Assembly: GCF_047495875.1 (NCBI RefSeq)
Contig: NC_092475.1
Location: 15,563,529-15,627,528 of the forward strand
Direction of reading: 5' to 3'
DNA from: Pithys albifrons albifrons
Lineage: Eukaryota > Chordata > Aves > Passeriformes > Thamnophilidae
Length of the DNA stretch: 64,000 bases
Shown: positions 10,601 to 20,898 of the stretch, piece by piece
How the letters are laid out: the number at the start of each line of letters is the position of its first letter
Numbering within the stretch: the first letter of the stretch is position 1
Notes under the pieces: generated by a model
The model's input: only the letters and a program-made list of their open reading frames with translations
Databases searched by the model: none
Told to the model about the DNA's origin: nothing
Program-made: the position numbers and the translations under genes

Positions 10601-13600
10601 AGAATGTGGACTTGAGCAAGCCTGTGCTGGCCCCTCTGCAGGTACGGCCACCCATCCCACAGGCCTGTATGACAAGAGATTTGCTCTCCAGCCTGGCCAC
10701 AAGGGTCCCTATGCCTGGGAAAGAAGAGTTTTCTGATGAATATGTTGCTTTCTATGAGGTGGGAGCAACAGGCAGACTTGAGATGGGTGAGGAATGTCAC
10801 AGCACAGTTTCTAGCTGTGACCACACAGTCTTCTTTGTGCTGTGTTCGGAAGAGACAAGAGTCAAACCCACAAGCCCAAGAGTTTTCCAAGACCAATTTC
10901 TAACTGGAATTTACTCGTAAACTTCTGAGCTGATTTCCTCAGGACATTGAAGTCTTTCTGTAGGCCGAAAAATCAGGGCAGCATTTCTCCCTGCAAAACC
11001 ACAGCATGGGTTCTTGCTGTAACTGGAAAAAGAATTTGGTGTTAGGAATTTAGGGAACACCCAGAGCTTCAAGTATGCTGCTGGTGGGTGTCCTGAAAGC
11101 AAAGGAGCAAAGGTTTGAAGAGACTGCTAAACTTAGTCATCTCTCAGGGATTTTAAATGTGTCAGGCAGACAGTCTCATCCTTGTTCTATTCTCCTTGGT
11201 TATAGGAACCTGAGGAGACACTTCTTCACCTGGCAGTGCTTTTGTCAGATCAAACCTCTTTGCATATTGTTGATTTTCTTGTCTGGAACAGGTAAGTTCA
11301 TCACACTCAGTCAACTTGTGGTGGCTAAGCTGTGTTAATGAAAGATGCAAGACTAATGGTCTTCTTCAAAATGCCCCCGAAGCCCCAGAAAACTAAGCAG
11401 GGAAGATCTGCCAGCAAACATGCCTTGGGCTGGGCTTGGGGTAACTACCCCTGTATCAGAGGGATCTCCTTGTTCTCTGTGGGCTGAGGGGGTGACCACC
11501 TGTTCTCCAGGTGAGGTGGGAAGCAGGACACGTGTGCTAGCACAGGTAGTGCTTGCTGTTGCTGTGGTAGGTGGGTCTTCCTAGAGGTGCTGATGTTGTC
11601 TCCCCTCTGCTGCAGCAGGAGCCTGGTACAGCAGACGGTGGAGGGGAACACGCCGCTGCACTACTGCTGCTCTCATAACAAACCTGAGTGTCTCCAACTG
11701 CTGCTGGAGGCCAAAGCCAACACCACCATCTGTGAGTGGCGATGGGACCTCACCCTGTGCACACACAAATGTGTCTGCTCAGCTCTTCTCTGGAAGCACC
11801 TCCTTGGCCTTGCTGTAGTGCTCAGAACTCCTGGCTGTGGCTGGGGGAGGTGGGTTGGTGACAGCGCTGCTGGGAAATCCTGCCTGCAGGGTGACTGCAT
11901 CAGCTTCAGGTTCTTCCCACGTTCAGAAAGGTGCCCTTCTCTGACATTGCTCTTGGCTGGCTCTCCAGCCTCACAATCTGGTCTGGGGTGCATGTGGCCC
12001 TCTAGGAATGGGGTGACCACATCTCACAGGCTCCTGCTCTCAATAGCCTGGGACAGAAGCAGTGACTTTGCTTTCCAGATGGGAGCAGGAGATGCTCTTC
12101 TCTGATCTCCAGGGAGTAACCAGTTTGCTTTGGGTACTTCTGACCCAGGGAGCTCCTGCCTCTGCCCCACTTCACTGGCCCACTCCCTGATGGGCATCCA
12201 CAGGACTGGTAGGACTGCACCATGCAGAGCAGAAACCAAAACAGGCACTGAACTAATTTCCAAAGCCAACGCTGCAATTCTGGAACACAGGCAGGAGGAC
12301 TGCCAAAGGGCTTGTTCTGAGACTGTGTGTGCTGCTGCTGCTCTGGTGTCCAGACCACAGGTTCAACCATTTATATTGCCCATAAACCTCTTCACATCAC
12401 AGAAATGAACTTAAAAACTAGGATCCTGGTTGAAATATGAGGGCACAACTGTTTCCCCCATCAGGTATTAGCTGAGCCGATGGTTGAGTCAGCTTTGCCT
12501 CTGGGATACTCCTGAGATTCTCCCATTTCCTGGTCCAGGCAGCACAGCAGAAGCCCCTTGGTGGACAGAGAGAAGAGCAGGAGTTGGGTGTGTCCCCTGT
12601 GGTTGCACAGTGATTTGGCAGCCAAATTTCTCACTGCCTTAGCCATGCTGGGCACGGTTGTGCCTGACTCACCTTTACTGGCTACCACTGGCATCTCAAG
12701 AATCTTGAGTCTGCAGTGCAGGTCCCACCACTAGTCTGGGGATGGTCTGCAGTCCCTTTGTGTACAGACCTCTTGCTGTTCCCTTCTCCCACCTTCCCCA
12801 TTTCCCAGAGCCCTCCCAGCCCATGTAACCCCAACCAGTCCCATACTGCAGCTCTGCAGGGAGAGGTTTTGCATTACAGCAACACCATCACAGGTCCCAC
12901 CCTCAGAGCTCCAAGCAGTGTGTGTGTGGGGCTGTAGTTTAAAGTCAAACTGAAGTAAAATGGTTGTGGCTTGTTTGCACTTGCATTCACACTTTTCTTG
13001 TAATCACAGAGACCTGGGTGTCCATCAGGCATCAGAACACACGTACTGGGTCTGCCCAAACCTCCCTGTCGTGACACAGGGGGAGGGATGTTTCTCTATG
13101 GCCTCTCTGGTTTTGTAGCCTTGAGGCTTTGGCAATGTGTCTCTTTCCCTCTGTCTTTTTTATCCTGTCCCATCTCTGCGAGTCATCAATTTACTCCTGC
13201 TCCTTTCTCTCCTTATCTGTGTCTCTCAGCTCCTGTGCTTTTCATCTTCCCACAACTATCCGTTACTTGTCTGGGCTCCTGGATATAGGCTGTCCCTTCT
13301 TATTTTGCCAGATGCCCCAAACACAGTACTCTTCCTTTCACCGAGTACAGTGCTCAAGGTGCTGCTTTTCCCACAGCTAACAAAGTAGGAGAGACAGCCC
13401 TGGATGTTGCCAGGAGGATGAGACATCCCCTGTGTGAAAATCTGGTAAGGCACTGTCTCACCACCCCTCTGATTTCAGGACACGGCTCAGCACCACAGAG
13501 CAGTGGGGGACATGAACCCACGTAGATGTGTCCCCAGGGCCACCTGTGTCCCTCAGCATCTCCAGTGACAGTGTGGTATGCAGAGGAGGGAGGGTTGAGG

Positions 13601-16600
13601 TTGGTGCTATTGGCATACGGTCCCTCAGGGCAGGGCAGTATGGGACAGGCCAGGCAGAGGTTGCATCGTACAGGGGGACTGGGACCTGTACTAGGGCTGT
13701 GCATCTCCCCAGTGAGTCTAAGCTTTGCTTTTGCCATGTCCTGATTTGTGCATTTGGAGGCCTTGGCAATAGTCCGTAAGTGCTGGGGAGCACTGCTTGC
13801 AGCTGCAGATGTTCCCTGCTGGGTGGGTGGTTGGATATGGGGCCAGTGTCGCTGGTTGGGCAGAACAGGTCTGGTGGGTCCTCAAGGAGCTTCTCTGTGC
13901 CCCAGCTGCTGCAGGCTCAGAGCAATCACTTCAACCCTCACGTCCATGTGGAATACGAGAGGTGGCTTGGACAAGATGACATGTTTGAGAATGACAAAGA
14001 CCTGGATGAGAAGGTGAGGTCCTGAGAGGTTGTGGGTTGGGTGTGCTGCTGCCACCTTGCTCCCACTGTGCTGAAGTGGGTGCTCCTGTACCTGCCCAGT
14101 TGTACACACTCCATTGAACCAGAAAATCCCCCCTTTCCCAGCTGGGTTCTGACAGGAGGGGATCTGCCCATTCCCAGAGCTGCTACCACCCCACTGCTGC
14201 TGTCCCCAGGCCAAGGGCAGCAGAGGCAGTGCCCCAGCATGGGTGGCTGGACATCTGCCCCTCACCCGCTGCCTACCTACACAGACTGGATGTGCCACAG
14301 GCCCCCTCCCATCCACCTCCACTCCCACCCCAGCAGACAAAGGCAGGTGAGACTCTTTGGCAGGGTTCTGTGGGGGCTGGTGAGGGGAGCTGCTGCTGCT
14401 GCTGCAGCCTGGCTCCATCAGCACATTGGGGTCTGGGAGGGAGCTGGACCCCCGCAGAGTGTGAGGGGTTGTCTGGTGCCCTGGGTTGCCCTTTGGGACT
14501 TTGCTCTTGAGGGACCAAGGTTGGTTTGTGCTGGCTGCTCTGACCTAGCACTGATCCCTACTTTGAAGAGCAGCACAGTGCCCTTGACGGTCCTCCACAG
14601 CTGCCATGAGGATGCCGTGTCCTCTCCCCAGTGCTGCTGCTGTTGAGAGAGGCAGAGGAGCACATATTTAAAGACAGTGCTGGGAGGGCAAAGCTGCAGG
14701 CAGAAACAGCAACAGCACTGCAGTTCTGTTGTTTAGCCAAACCAACTCCCATTGTCCTTTGTCTGCCTAACCTTCCCATGGCTTCTCCTACTTCTAACAG
14801 TCCACTCCCTTTCTGGGAGTCTCAGCAGGTGCTGCTTTACCTCCTCTCTGCTGATTCCAGCTCTGCTTCCAACTGGATGAATTTCTCAGGTCAGACCTAC
14901 AAGCAGAGGAGAGAAAATCCCTAAATGCCTGCCTAGGTGTCTATGCCCATTCTCTCTTGGAGCTTTGCCCAGGAGCCCTGCTCAGCACCAGCTTGCTGCT
15001 ACCCCCTCATCTGGTCTTGCTCTGGATTTAGCTCTCCAGGAGACATATTCACCCTTCCTTACTGGCTTGTCAACCTCTGCTGAGGACACAAGAAGCAGGA
15101 GGAGCCAAGCCCTGTCCCTGAGCATCAAACACAAGCTGGCACCCTCAGAGCCAGCAGCTTGGGTACTGCTTGGCTCTGAGCAGCCCAGCCTGACCAGCTG
15201 GCTGCAGGTAAGGACAGGATGGGCTCAGGAGGGGCAAGGAGCCAGACCGTGCTTGTGGGAAGGACCTGCAGATCAGCACCTGCACTAGGTCAGGTTGTTG
15301 GTGGCTTTGTCTGGCTGAGACTCGTTCATGGATCAGGCCAGTGAGGCCTCTTTCTTGGACATGGGCTGGGAGAGCTGCAACACTGGGTGTGATGCCCCAC
15401 AGATGAGCATCAAGGGGGATACCTGCACCCTGGCTGTTAGACATCAGTGCCTCCAGGCCAGGGTTATTCTGGGTTTTGCCAGGTTGTTGGAGATGCTGAA
15501 TTTGGAGAAGGGAATCCCCATCTTTCAGGCAGGGGGTTTGTTTCCATGGATGCCCTCTGTCAGAAGGATGCTCCCTGCCCTCACACACTGAGGCAGGGTG
15601 GCAGACTGAGGCAGGGGTCTGCTTTAGCACAGCCCTTTAACAAAGAGATGAACACTGCCAGAAACAGCCCCAGGGTCTCCAGGATGGAGGTCTGGTTAGC
15701 TGGAGCCTTCAGGTGCCTCAAGGGAATAGCCTATCCCAGCAGAGCTCAGCAGTATGGGGAGGATTGTGGTAGTGAATGATGCCAAGCACATGATCCATGG
15801 CAGCTGCTCCCTCATGCTGGCAGCCCTTGGAGCACCTCAGAGCTACACATCTCACACCTCCTGGTAACATGTGCCTCACCCCAGACTCCATGCTGTGTCC
15901 TTCAACTTCCTAGCCATGTCCTCTTCCCCTGCTTCTGCTTTCCACTGTGCCCCCAGTCTTGCCCCTTTCCAGCTCCCAGATGAGTGGTGTGCTTGCTGCC
16001 CACATTGTACCGTGGTGGAGGACCACGTTGCACCATTCTGCCTGACAGTGGTGGTTGCTGTTGTCCACTGTGATGAAAGGTGAGAGCAGATGACCAGTCT
16101 AGTTATGTTGTAGGGGCCCTGAAAGCCATGGACCTCTTCTGCACATCTGGCTTCACCAAAATGGAACAGCCTGGCCCACGTGAATCCTTTCAGGAGCCAG
16201 ATCCATGTTCTGGCTGTGCTTGGGATGTCCCACTTCCTTGGAGGAGGAGTTTGGTAGGTGACCAGTGGCCAAAATCAGCTCAACTCCCACATCTGCCAGT
16301 ATTTATCCACGTTGGTTTTGACCTGAGATGGTGATGGCTCTAGAAAATTCTCCTTCCAGCATTTCTGTGATTCCCTACACTGATGTCTCCCTGCAAAGTG
16401 CTGGTAATGCTACCCCTGCCTGGTTCATAATTTCAGGTTGTTGGCAGGTCACAGAGTGCAGTACTGGACATGGACAAGGGTGCAGTGTCCACACTGGCCC
16501 TGCCTCACTGGGCTACAGGGGATGCCTTTCTCCCTGATGACACTGCAGAGCAGAGCCCTGTCATTAGGGACACCTTACTTGGGTTGTGGTGAAAGCACTG

Positions 16601-17325
16601 CTAACTTCTCATGCAGATCTGTCCTGAGAGAACAGGGATCCCATAGCCTGCACCTGCACATGCCACAGTCCTGGGGCAGAGCAGCAGCTGCCTCTGGAAG
16701 GATGCCCCAGCAGAAGGAGGACTCTTCTGGATCCCTGTCCCACCCAAACGCCTGGTAGATGACCTGTTCCCTCTGCACTTCCCTCTGAACAGGAAACCTC
16801 CTAGTGTCTCATCTTGCTTCTCATACCTTTGCCAGGGGTTTTGGAATCAGGGCAGTGGCACTATTTTAGTGTCTGACCATGCTCTCTCCTTCTTGCAGAA
16901 GGGACAGATGCTCTGCAGGGTGCGTGCTCTCTATGACTGCCGTGCTGACTGGGAAGATGAGCTGACTTTCCACACAGGCGAGGTCATTGTGGTGTCTGAA
17001 AAGGAGGACAGCAACTGGTGGGTGAGTGAACCTGTATATGTAACCAGCACTTGGATGCACATGATCCCCTCTCCATACATCTCCTGCCTCTGTTCCCTGA
17101 TTGTTGCATACATTGTCATCTCCCGCTCTGCATCTGTCTCTCCATCTTTTCCTTGGCAATCAGAAGAAGCTGTTACGGGTCCAGTTGCTCACCCCCCTGA
17201 ATGCCCTTGTGCTGTGCTCACTGCTCCTTTTCCTTCCTTTCTCCCCACAGAAAGGGTGGATTGAAGGGCAGCCTCAGAGACAAGGTCTCTTCCCTGCTTC
17301 ATTTGTTCATGTGCTCAGTGAGTAG
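4664..17325 (+). CDS. ASAP-family ArfGAP: PH, ArfGAP, ankyrin, SH3 (5' part missing or damaged)
   Basis: ASAP proteins bind phosphoinositides through PH, stimulate GTP hydrolysis on Arf, and act at focal adhesions and membrane ruffles. Exons: 4664-4743, 6039-6108, 6558-6645, 7119-7167, 7506-7669, 7892-8025, 8670-8758, 10464-10641, 11206-11291, 11616-11731, 13377-13444, 13906-14013, 14890-15207 (tentative), 16899-17021, 17251-17325. All have AG/GT borders, every phase agrees and no stop interrupts them. PH landmarks are LFKKSTG, RRVWQKRKCTV, AKLNLLTCQVKP and HNRTFCFQ. Order and exon phases follow ASAP1/2. The C-terminal SH3 domain excludes ACAP proteins and fits poorly with human ASAP3, which I recall as lacking SH3. 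No initiator ATG is assigned because the upstream BAR exons look disrupted. The paralogue identity cannot be settled by eye. The gene could be expressed as a truncated protein or be a young pseudogene. Confidence 0.88.
5035..5325 (+). repeat. interspersed repeat, copy A of an inverted pair
   Basis: The segment reads 'ctgctctgggatgag', 'tgggtgggagatgctcagggg', 'tatacagtcctggtgat' and ends 'gagaattaggggaa'. It is recognisably the reverse complement of 9838-10185. The two copies are separated by about 4.5 kb, both inside introns of the ASAP-family gene. It shows no coding signature I recognise. It could be an old LTR or SINE-like family. Confidence 0.7.
7506..8758 (+). CDS. ArfGAP-domain exons (three exons) with substituted arginine finger
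   Basis: The three exons 7506-7669, 7892-8025 and 8670-8758 encode the end of PH (WMSVLSHSREE) and the ArfGAP zinc finger. The zinc ligands are complete: CCDC, 16 residues, then CSNC (C-x2-C-x16-C-x2-C). Immediately after, the family motif C-S-G-I-H-R-E-M-G-V-H reads C-S-R-I-H-Q-E-M-G-V-H. The Gln is codon CAA at about 7952-7954, at the position of the catalytic arginine finger (Arg497 of ASAP1). The following ISRIQ, LDKLATSELL and NIGNSGFNDVMEANL are well conserved. The fold should be intact while GTP hydrolysis on Arf is predicted to be lost. A CGA-to-CAA change is a typical CpG transition. Confidence 0.9.
9838..10185 (-). repeat. interspersed repeat, copy B of an inverted pair
   Basis: Read on the minus strand it contains the same ordered landmarks as 5035-5325 (CTCTGGGACGAGGAG, GGTGGGAAATGCTCAGGGG, ATACAGTCCTGGTGAT, GAGAACTAGGGGAA). 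It has an extra approximately 50-base segment after CTTGTGCTGGCAG. The intron orientation is opposite, so the two copies can pair in pre-mRNA. Confidence 0.7.
10464..13444 (+). CDS. ankyrin-repeat exons of the ASAP-family gene
   Basis: Exons 10464-10641, 11206-11291, 11616-11731 and 13377-13444 encode the post-ArfGAP helix (KKFIISKYVEKKYAKR), the segment DIFTLLQAYAENVDL, and ankyrin repeats. Repeat signatures are EETLLHLAV..DQTSLHIVDFLV, GNTPLHYCC..KPECLQLLLEAKA and GETALDVARRM. Spacing matches the three to four ankyrin repeats that pack against the ArfGAP domain in ASAP proteins. Exon 13906-14013 then reads NHFNPHVHVEYERW followed by an acidic stretch, which is also an ASAP hallmark. Confidence 0.9.
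14890..15207 (+). CDS. candidate linker exon between ankyrin and SH3
   Basis: This 318-nt, 106-codon stretch is open throughout and starts after a TTTCTCAG acceptor (weak pyrimidine tract). It ends at a strong CAG|gtaagg donor and is phase 0 at both ends, matching its proposed neighbours at 14013 and 16899. It is rich in Ser, Pro and Leu, with only faint resemblance to the proline/serine-rich linker of ASAP1. No long PxxP array is seen, so the linker would be much shorter than in ASAP1 or ASAP2. It could be a chance ORF. Confidence 0.4.
16899..17325 (+). CDS. C-terminal SH3 exons and stop
   Basis: Exon 16899-17021 encodes RVRALYDCRADWEDELTF, then GEVIVVSEKEDSNWW. Exon 17251-17325 encodes GWIEGQPQRQGLFPASFVHVL and the TAG stop at 17323-17325. 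The ALYDC, ELTF, WW, G-x-FP and F-V motifs are the canonical SH3 ligand-binding residues, all present. In ASAP1/2 the terminal SH3 binds FAK, Pyk2 and CD2AP partners. Good conservation here, despite the altered GAP site, argues for retained scaffolding. Confidence 0.93.
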
Positions 17326-17988
17326 GAGCTGCTTCAGTACAAGAGGGAAGATCTCATGAGCTGCTTAAAATGCAATTCTCCAAGCTCCTGCCTGCACCAA
17401 GGCCTCACAGAGGTGAGCAGGATAGGATCACCAGCTCACCCAGTGCTGTCTTCCTCAATTCTGCTGTCCCATCACCCCACCCCACCCCTCCTCTGGACTA
17501 TCTTAGAGAATCTCTCAGCCAGCTGAAAAGCGAGAACACAGCAGTCCAGGGGCTCCACAGCTGTGCTCGTGACTTAACCATCGCCCCTCGCACGGACCAG
17601 CCCTGGTGTACAGTGTTGCCCCATGCCTAGGCCCTGCCTTGCCCTGTCCATGCTGCCATCCTGTGGATCTCCCTGCTCCACTCCCTGGAGCTCTCTGCCT
17701 TGCCCGTGCTGATGGAAGTGAGGGCAGTGTGCAGCAGTGCTGTGCCTTGCCGGGCCCTGGAGCTGCAGTGGAGCCGTGCAGGATGCAACTCCCTGGGAAA
17801 GGGATTTTTGCCGAGGGCTGAGCACACTGGAGCTTGGGAATGCAAATAAGTGCTGTGAAGCCAGCATCACAGAGCCTGTGCTGTCCCTAATTCCTTCACT
17901 CTGGGTGTGATATGTGCACTGTGGCAGCTCAGGGCTGCCCCTGTCTGGCTCCCCAGCAGTGGTGCAGAGGCCCTTTAAACCTGTCACT

Positions 17989-17994
17989 AATAAA
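17989..17994 (+). terminator. poly(A) signal of the ASAP-family gene
   Basis: A canonical AATAAA lies about 660 bases after the TAG stop at 17325. It gives a compact 3' UTR ending near 18010-18020. Confidence 0.65.
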
Positions 17995-18010
17995 TACCAA
18001 AGTGAATCTA

Positions 18011-19835
18011 TTTTGCAGTGCCGTTCTAGTTAGAATTTCTAGGTCTTTTGTCTTTGAATCAAATCTCAGTCACCAAATCTTGCAATGTTGACCTCCCCTT
18101 GGGTAAAATTACTCATGGTTCAGCTTGCACTGCTTTTCCACTGGCTGTGTTTTCTATTTGCCAAGGTACATTTCACAGTCCTTCTTTGTCTTCTCTGAGC
18201 CAAAATCCCATTCAGGTGAGTGAAAGAAACATGGTGAGGTGCTGGATACACAAGGTTGTTGAGAGCTCCGTGTTGCCGGTGTCAGTGAGCCATCCCATCC
18301 CAGCAAGACACACAGAAGCAGGAGGGCAGTTCCACTCCAGGCAGCTTCTCCCTAACTCAGAGGAACTTATGAATTTCCTGACTTGGCCTTGGGAACATGC
18401 CCAGGGCATTCAGCCCCAGTGGGACTGGCAGCTGTCATGGTGCTGGGCTGAGTGAAGGGGCCAGGCCAGGATGCCAGAGTGGCAGGTGCTGCCAGAGAAG
18501 GGACAGCAGCCCTGACCTCACTGTGCTGCCTGCTATTCTCCCTCACGTCATTATGCAACACTTCCTCTTCCCGTGGCAGTTGTTGCACTTGCAACAAGCA
18601 CTGTAGAGGACACCGAGCCCGGAAGCCTGTCCCTGCTCTGCGGTGCTTCCTCCAAGGAGGTGAGGGGCCCTGGGGAACCAGCTGGGGACTGAGAGTCCAT
18701 GGCACTAGAAGAGGCTCTTTGCCAGCTGTGGGACTGTGGAGCTCCTGGCACTGTTCCTTGGGGCTGAGTGGGAACAGAGACAGGTCTGTGGGTACTGAGT
18801 GCAGCCCAGTGCAGGGGCCATATCCTAGGGTGTGGCGGCTTGTGGCAAGTATATCTGGGCTGGGGAACCCCAAGGCCAGGACACAGGGACAGCTGCCATG
18901 GTGGGTGCAGGTGGAGAGGTTCTATCCACAGAGCAAGGGCTGCACATGGACACAGGCAGGAAGACAGCACCACTCAACTCTGCCTGTCCAGAGCCCCGCC
19001 TGCCTCAGCTGCAGGTGTCTGCAACAAATTGCATGAAAGTTTCCCTGTACTGAGTCCTCTGGCTCTGGGCTTATTGGAACTGCTGCTGCTGCTCATGCAG
19101 TCCTCTTCCCGTTCCCACCCCTCCATCAGCTGTGGCTTAAAAATCCCTGAGGCTCCACGAGTGCCTGAACCAGCCCAGGGGACTGCTGGTGCCTGGCCTG
19201 ACCAGTACATCAAATGGGTACTCTTTGCCTCCATCACAGCAAATGCTTGTGGATGTTTTCAGGAGGGTAAAAGGGTAAGTCATAGGGACCTGTGACTACC
19301 AGCAAGGAGGCTGCCAGGGCTGTTGGGGTCCCCCTGAGCCTGAGGGGAGAATAGCCAGCATCTCATGGCAGCAGCTTCCTGCTTGGGAGAACCCACATCT
19401 GGGTTTCTGGTGTGCTGCTGCTGACTTTTTTTGTGCTTTCCCTTTCAATATGAGCTGACAGTTCAGTGGCTTTTGGGAAGGGCAAAGGGAACACAACTTG
19501 CTGCGGCCACCTGGGATGGTGCAAGTCTCTGATGTTTGGACCTCCTGGGGCAGCAGTTTTGCTAGGGCGCATCCTGGGGTTCAGATTTGAGTGCAGCAGC
19601 TTGGACACCATGGTGAGCAGGGACATTCACGCTGCAGGAGCTGCAGAAAATTGTTCATGTGGAGAAATGGAAAACCAGTGCTGACACGTGGCCCTACTCA
19701 GGCAACTGGGGGAGGCACAGGGTGCTCCTGTGAGGACAGGAGGAGTTCTCTTTCCTTCAACTTTCCCAAGTACAGAGGGGAAACATTCACAAACTTGCTG
19801 TGTTCTCTTCTGACCCTGGGATGGAGGCTGGGCAT
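18011..19835. other. intergenic stretch without recognised features
   Basis: Between the ASAP-family poly(A) signal and the CR1 there are only short, unconserved ORFs on both strands. I see no splice-consistent coding signal or RNA gene here. Confidence 0.5.
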
Positions 19836-20185
19836 GAATCATAGAATCAGCTGGGTTGGAAGAGACCTCCAAGATCGAGTCCAACCCTTGATCCAACACC
19901 ACTGGGATTACTAGATCATGGCACTCTGCCACATCCAGTCTCATCTTGAAAGCCTCCAGGGATGGTGAATCCACCACCGCTCTGGGCCATTCCAATGCCT
20001 GACTACTCTCTCTGTAAAGAATTTCTTTCTAATATCCAATATAAACCTCCCTGGCAGAGCTTAAGCCCATGCCTTCTTGTTCTACTGCTGGTTGCCTAAG
20101 AGACAAACCCCCACCTGGCTTTAACCTCCTTTCAGGGCGTTGTAGAGAGTGATGAGGTCTCCCCTGAGCCTCCTCTTCTCCATGA
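19836..20185 (-). mobile_element. CR1 LINE 3' fragment
   Basis: It begins with 'atcatagaatcagctgggttggaagagacc', the reverse complement of the CR1 3' end. It continues through typical CR1 wording ('tccaacccttgatccaacacc', 'aagcctccagggatggtga', 'gtctcccctgagcctcctcttctcc'). The element is oriented on the minus strand and 5'-truncated. Confidence 0.9.
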
Positions 20186-20443
20186 AGCTGTGCTCTTCAC
20201 TCTTGCCTTAGCCCACAGGAGCTAAGTCCTAAGTCACTGAGAGCTTCATAAACTCCCTGAGGACAGAAAAACCCTTTCCCCCCTGACTTCACATTTATGT
20301 GAGTACTTTTAGTTAGAAAACAGAAATGTTCTCCCTGGCAATGATTCATTGCCCTTGAAGCTGCAGAACCCCAGGGCCGCTCTTGTGGGAGCTGCACAAC
20401 ACTTGCATGTGCTCAGCTGGGGCAGAACCTGTGGGGTTGCTCT

Positions 20444-20490
20444 GCATGATGGGGAGGTGCATGGTGGGGAGGTGCATGGTGAGGAGGAGC
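20444..20490. repeat. short tandem repeat, about 15-bp unit
   Basis: Three successive units of the form GGTGCATGGTGGGGA or close variants lie upstream of the sialyltransferase gene. Confidence 0.6.
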
Positions 20491-20898
20491 CCCACTGCCA
20501 GCATCTGATCCACTTGGCAGGTGGATGGGCACCGCTTCAGATGAGTGAGTGGGGTTTTGCTTGTGGCCAGGGTGATGATGCTTTGGAGCTTGTTTGCAGG
20601 TCAGTCTGCAGACCCTTAAAGTGTTGCAAGCAGAGAGCAGCCCCTTGTACAGCACATGCTGCTAGCCAGCCCTGCCCAGCCCTAAGTAACTGATGGCAGT
20701 GGCAGCAGCAGGCCACAGCAATGATGCCATTGAGCAATTTGAAAAGGAAACAAAAATCAGGCTACTTCAGATTGCTCAAGGTTAGTGAGCATCCAAGAGA
20801 TGTCCTGGGTGGCTTGTGCAGGGAGAGTGGGTGAGAACAGCTCCTGTGGCGGCACTGTCACTGGTCTCTGTGACATCTCACTGCAGGAGGCACACAGG

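Noticed and set aside
14032..14646. 204-codon + ORF after the acidic ASAP exon
   Set aside because: It has no splice-consistent borders or homology and includes a (GCT)n run. It is an intron of the ASAP-family gene.
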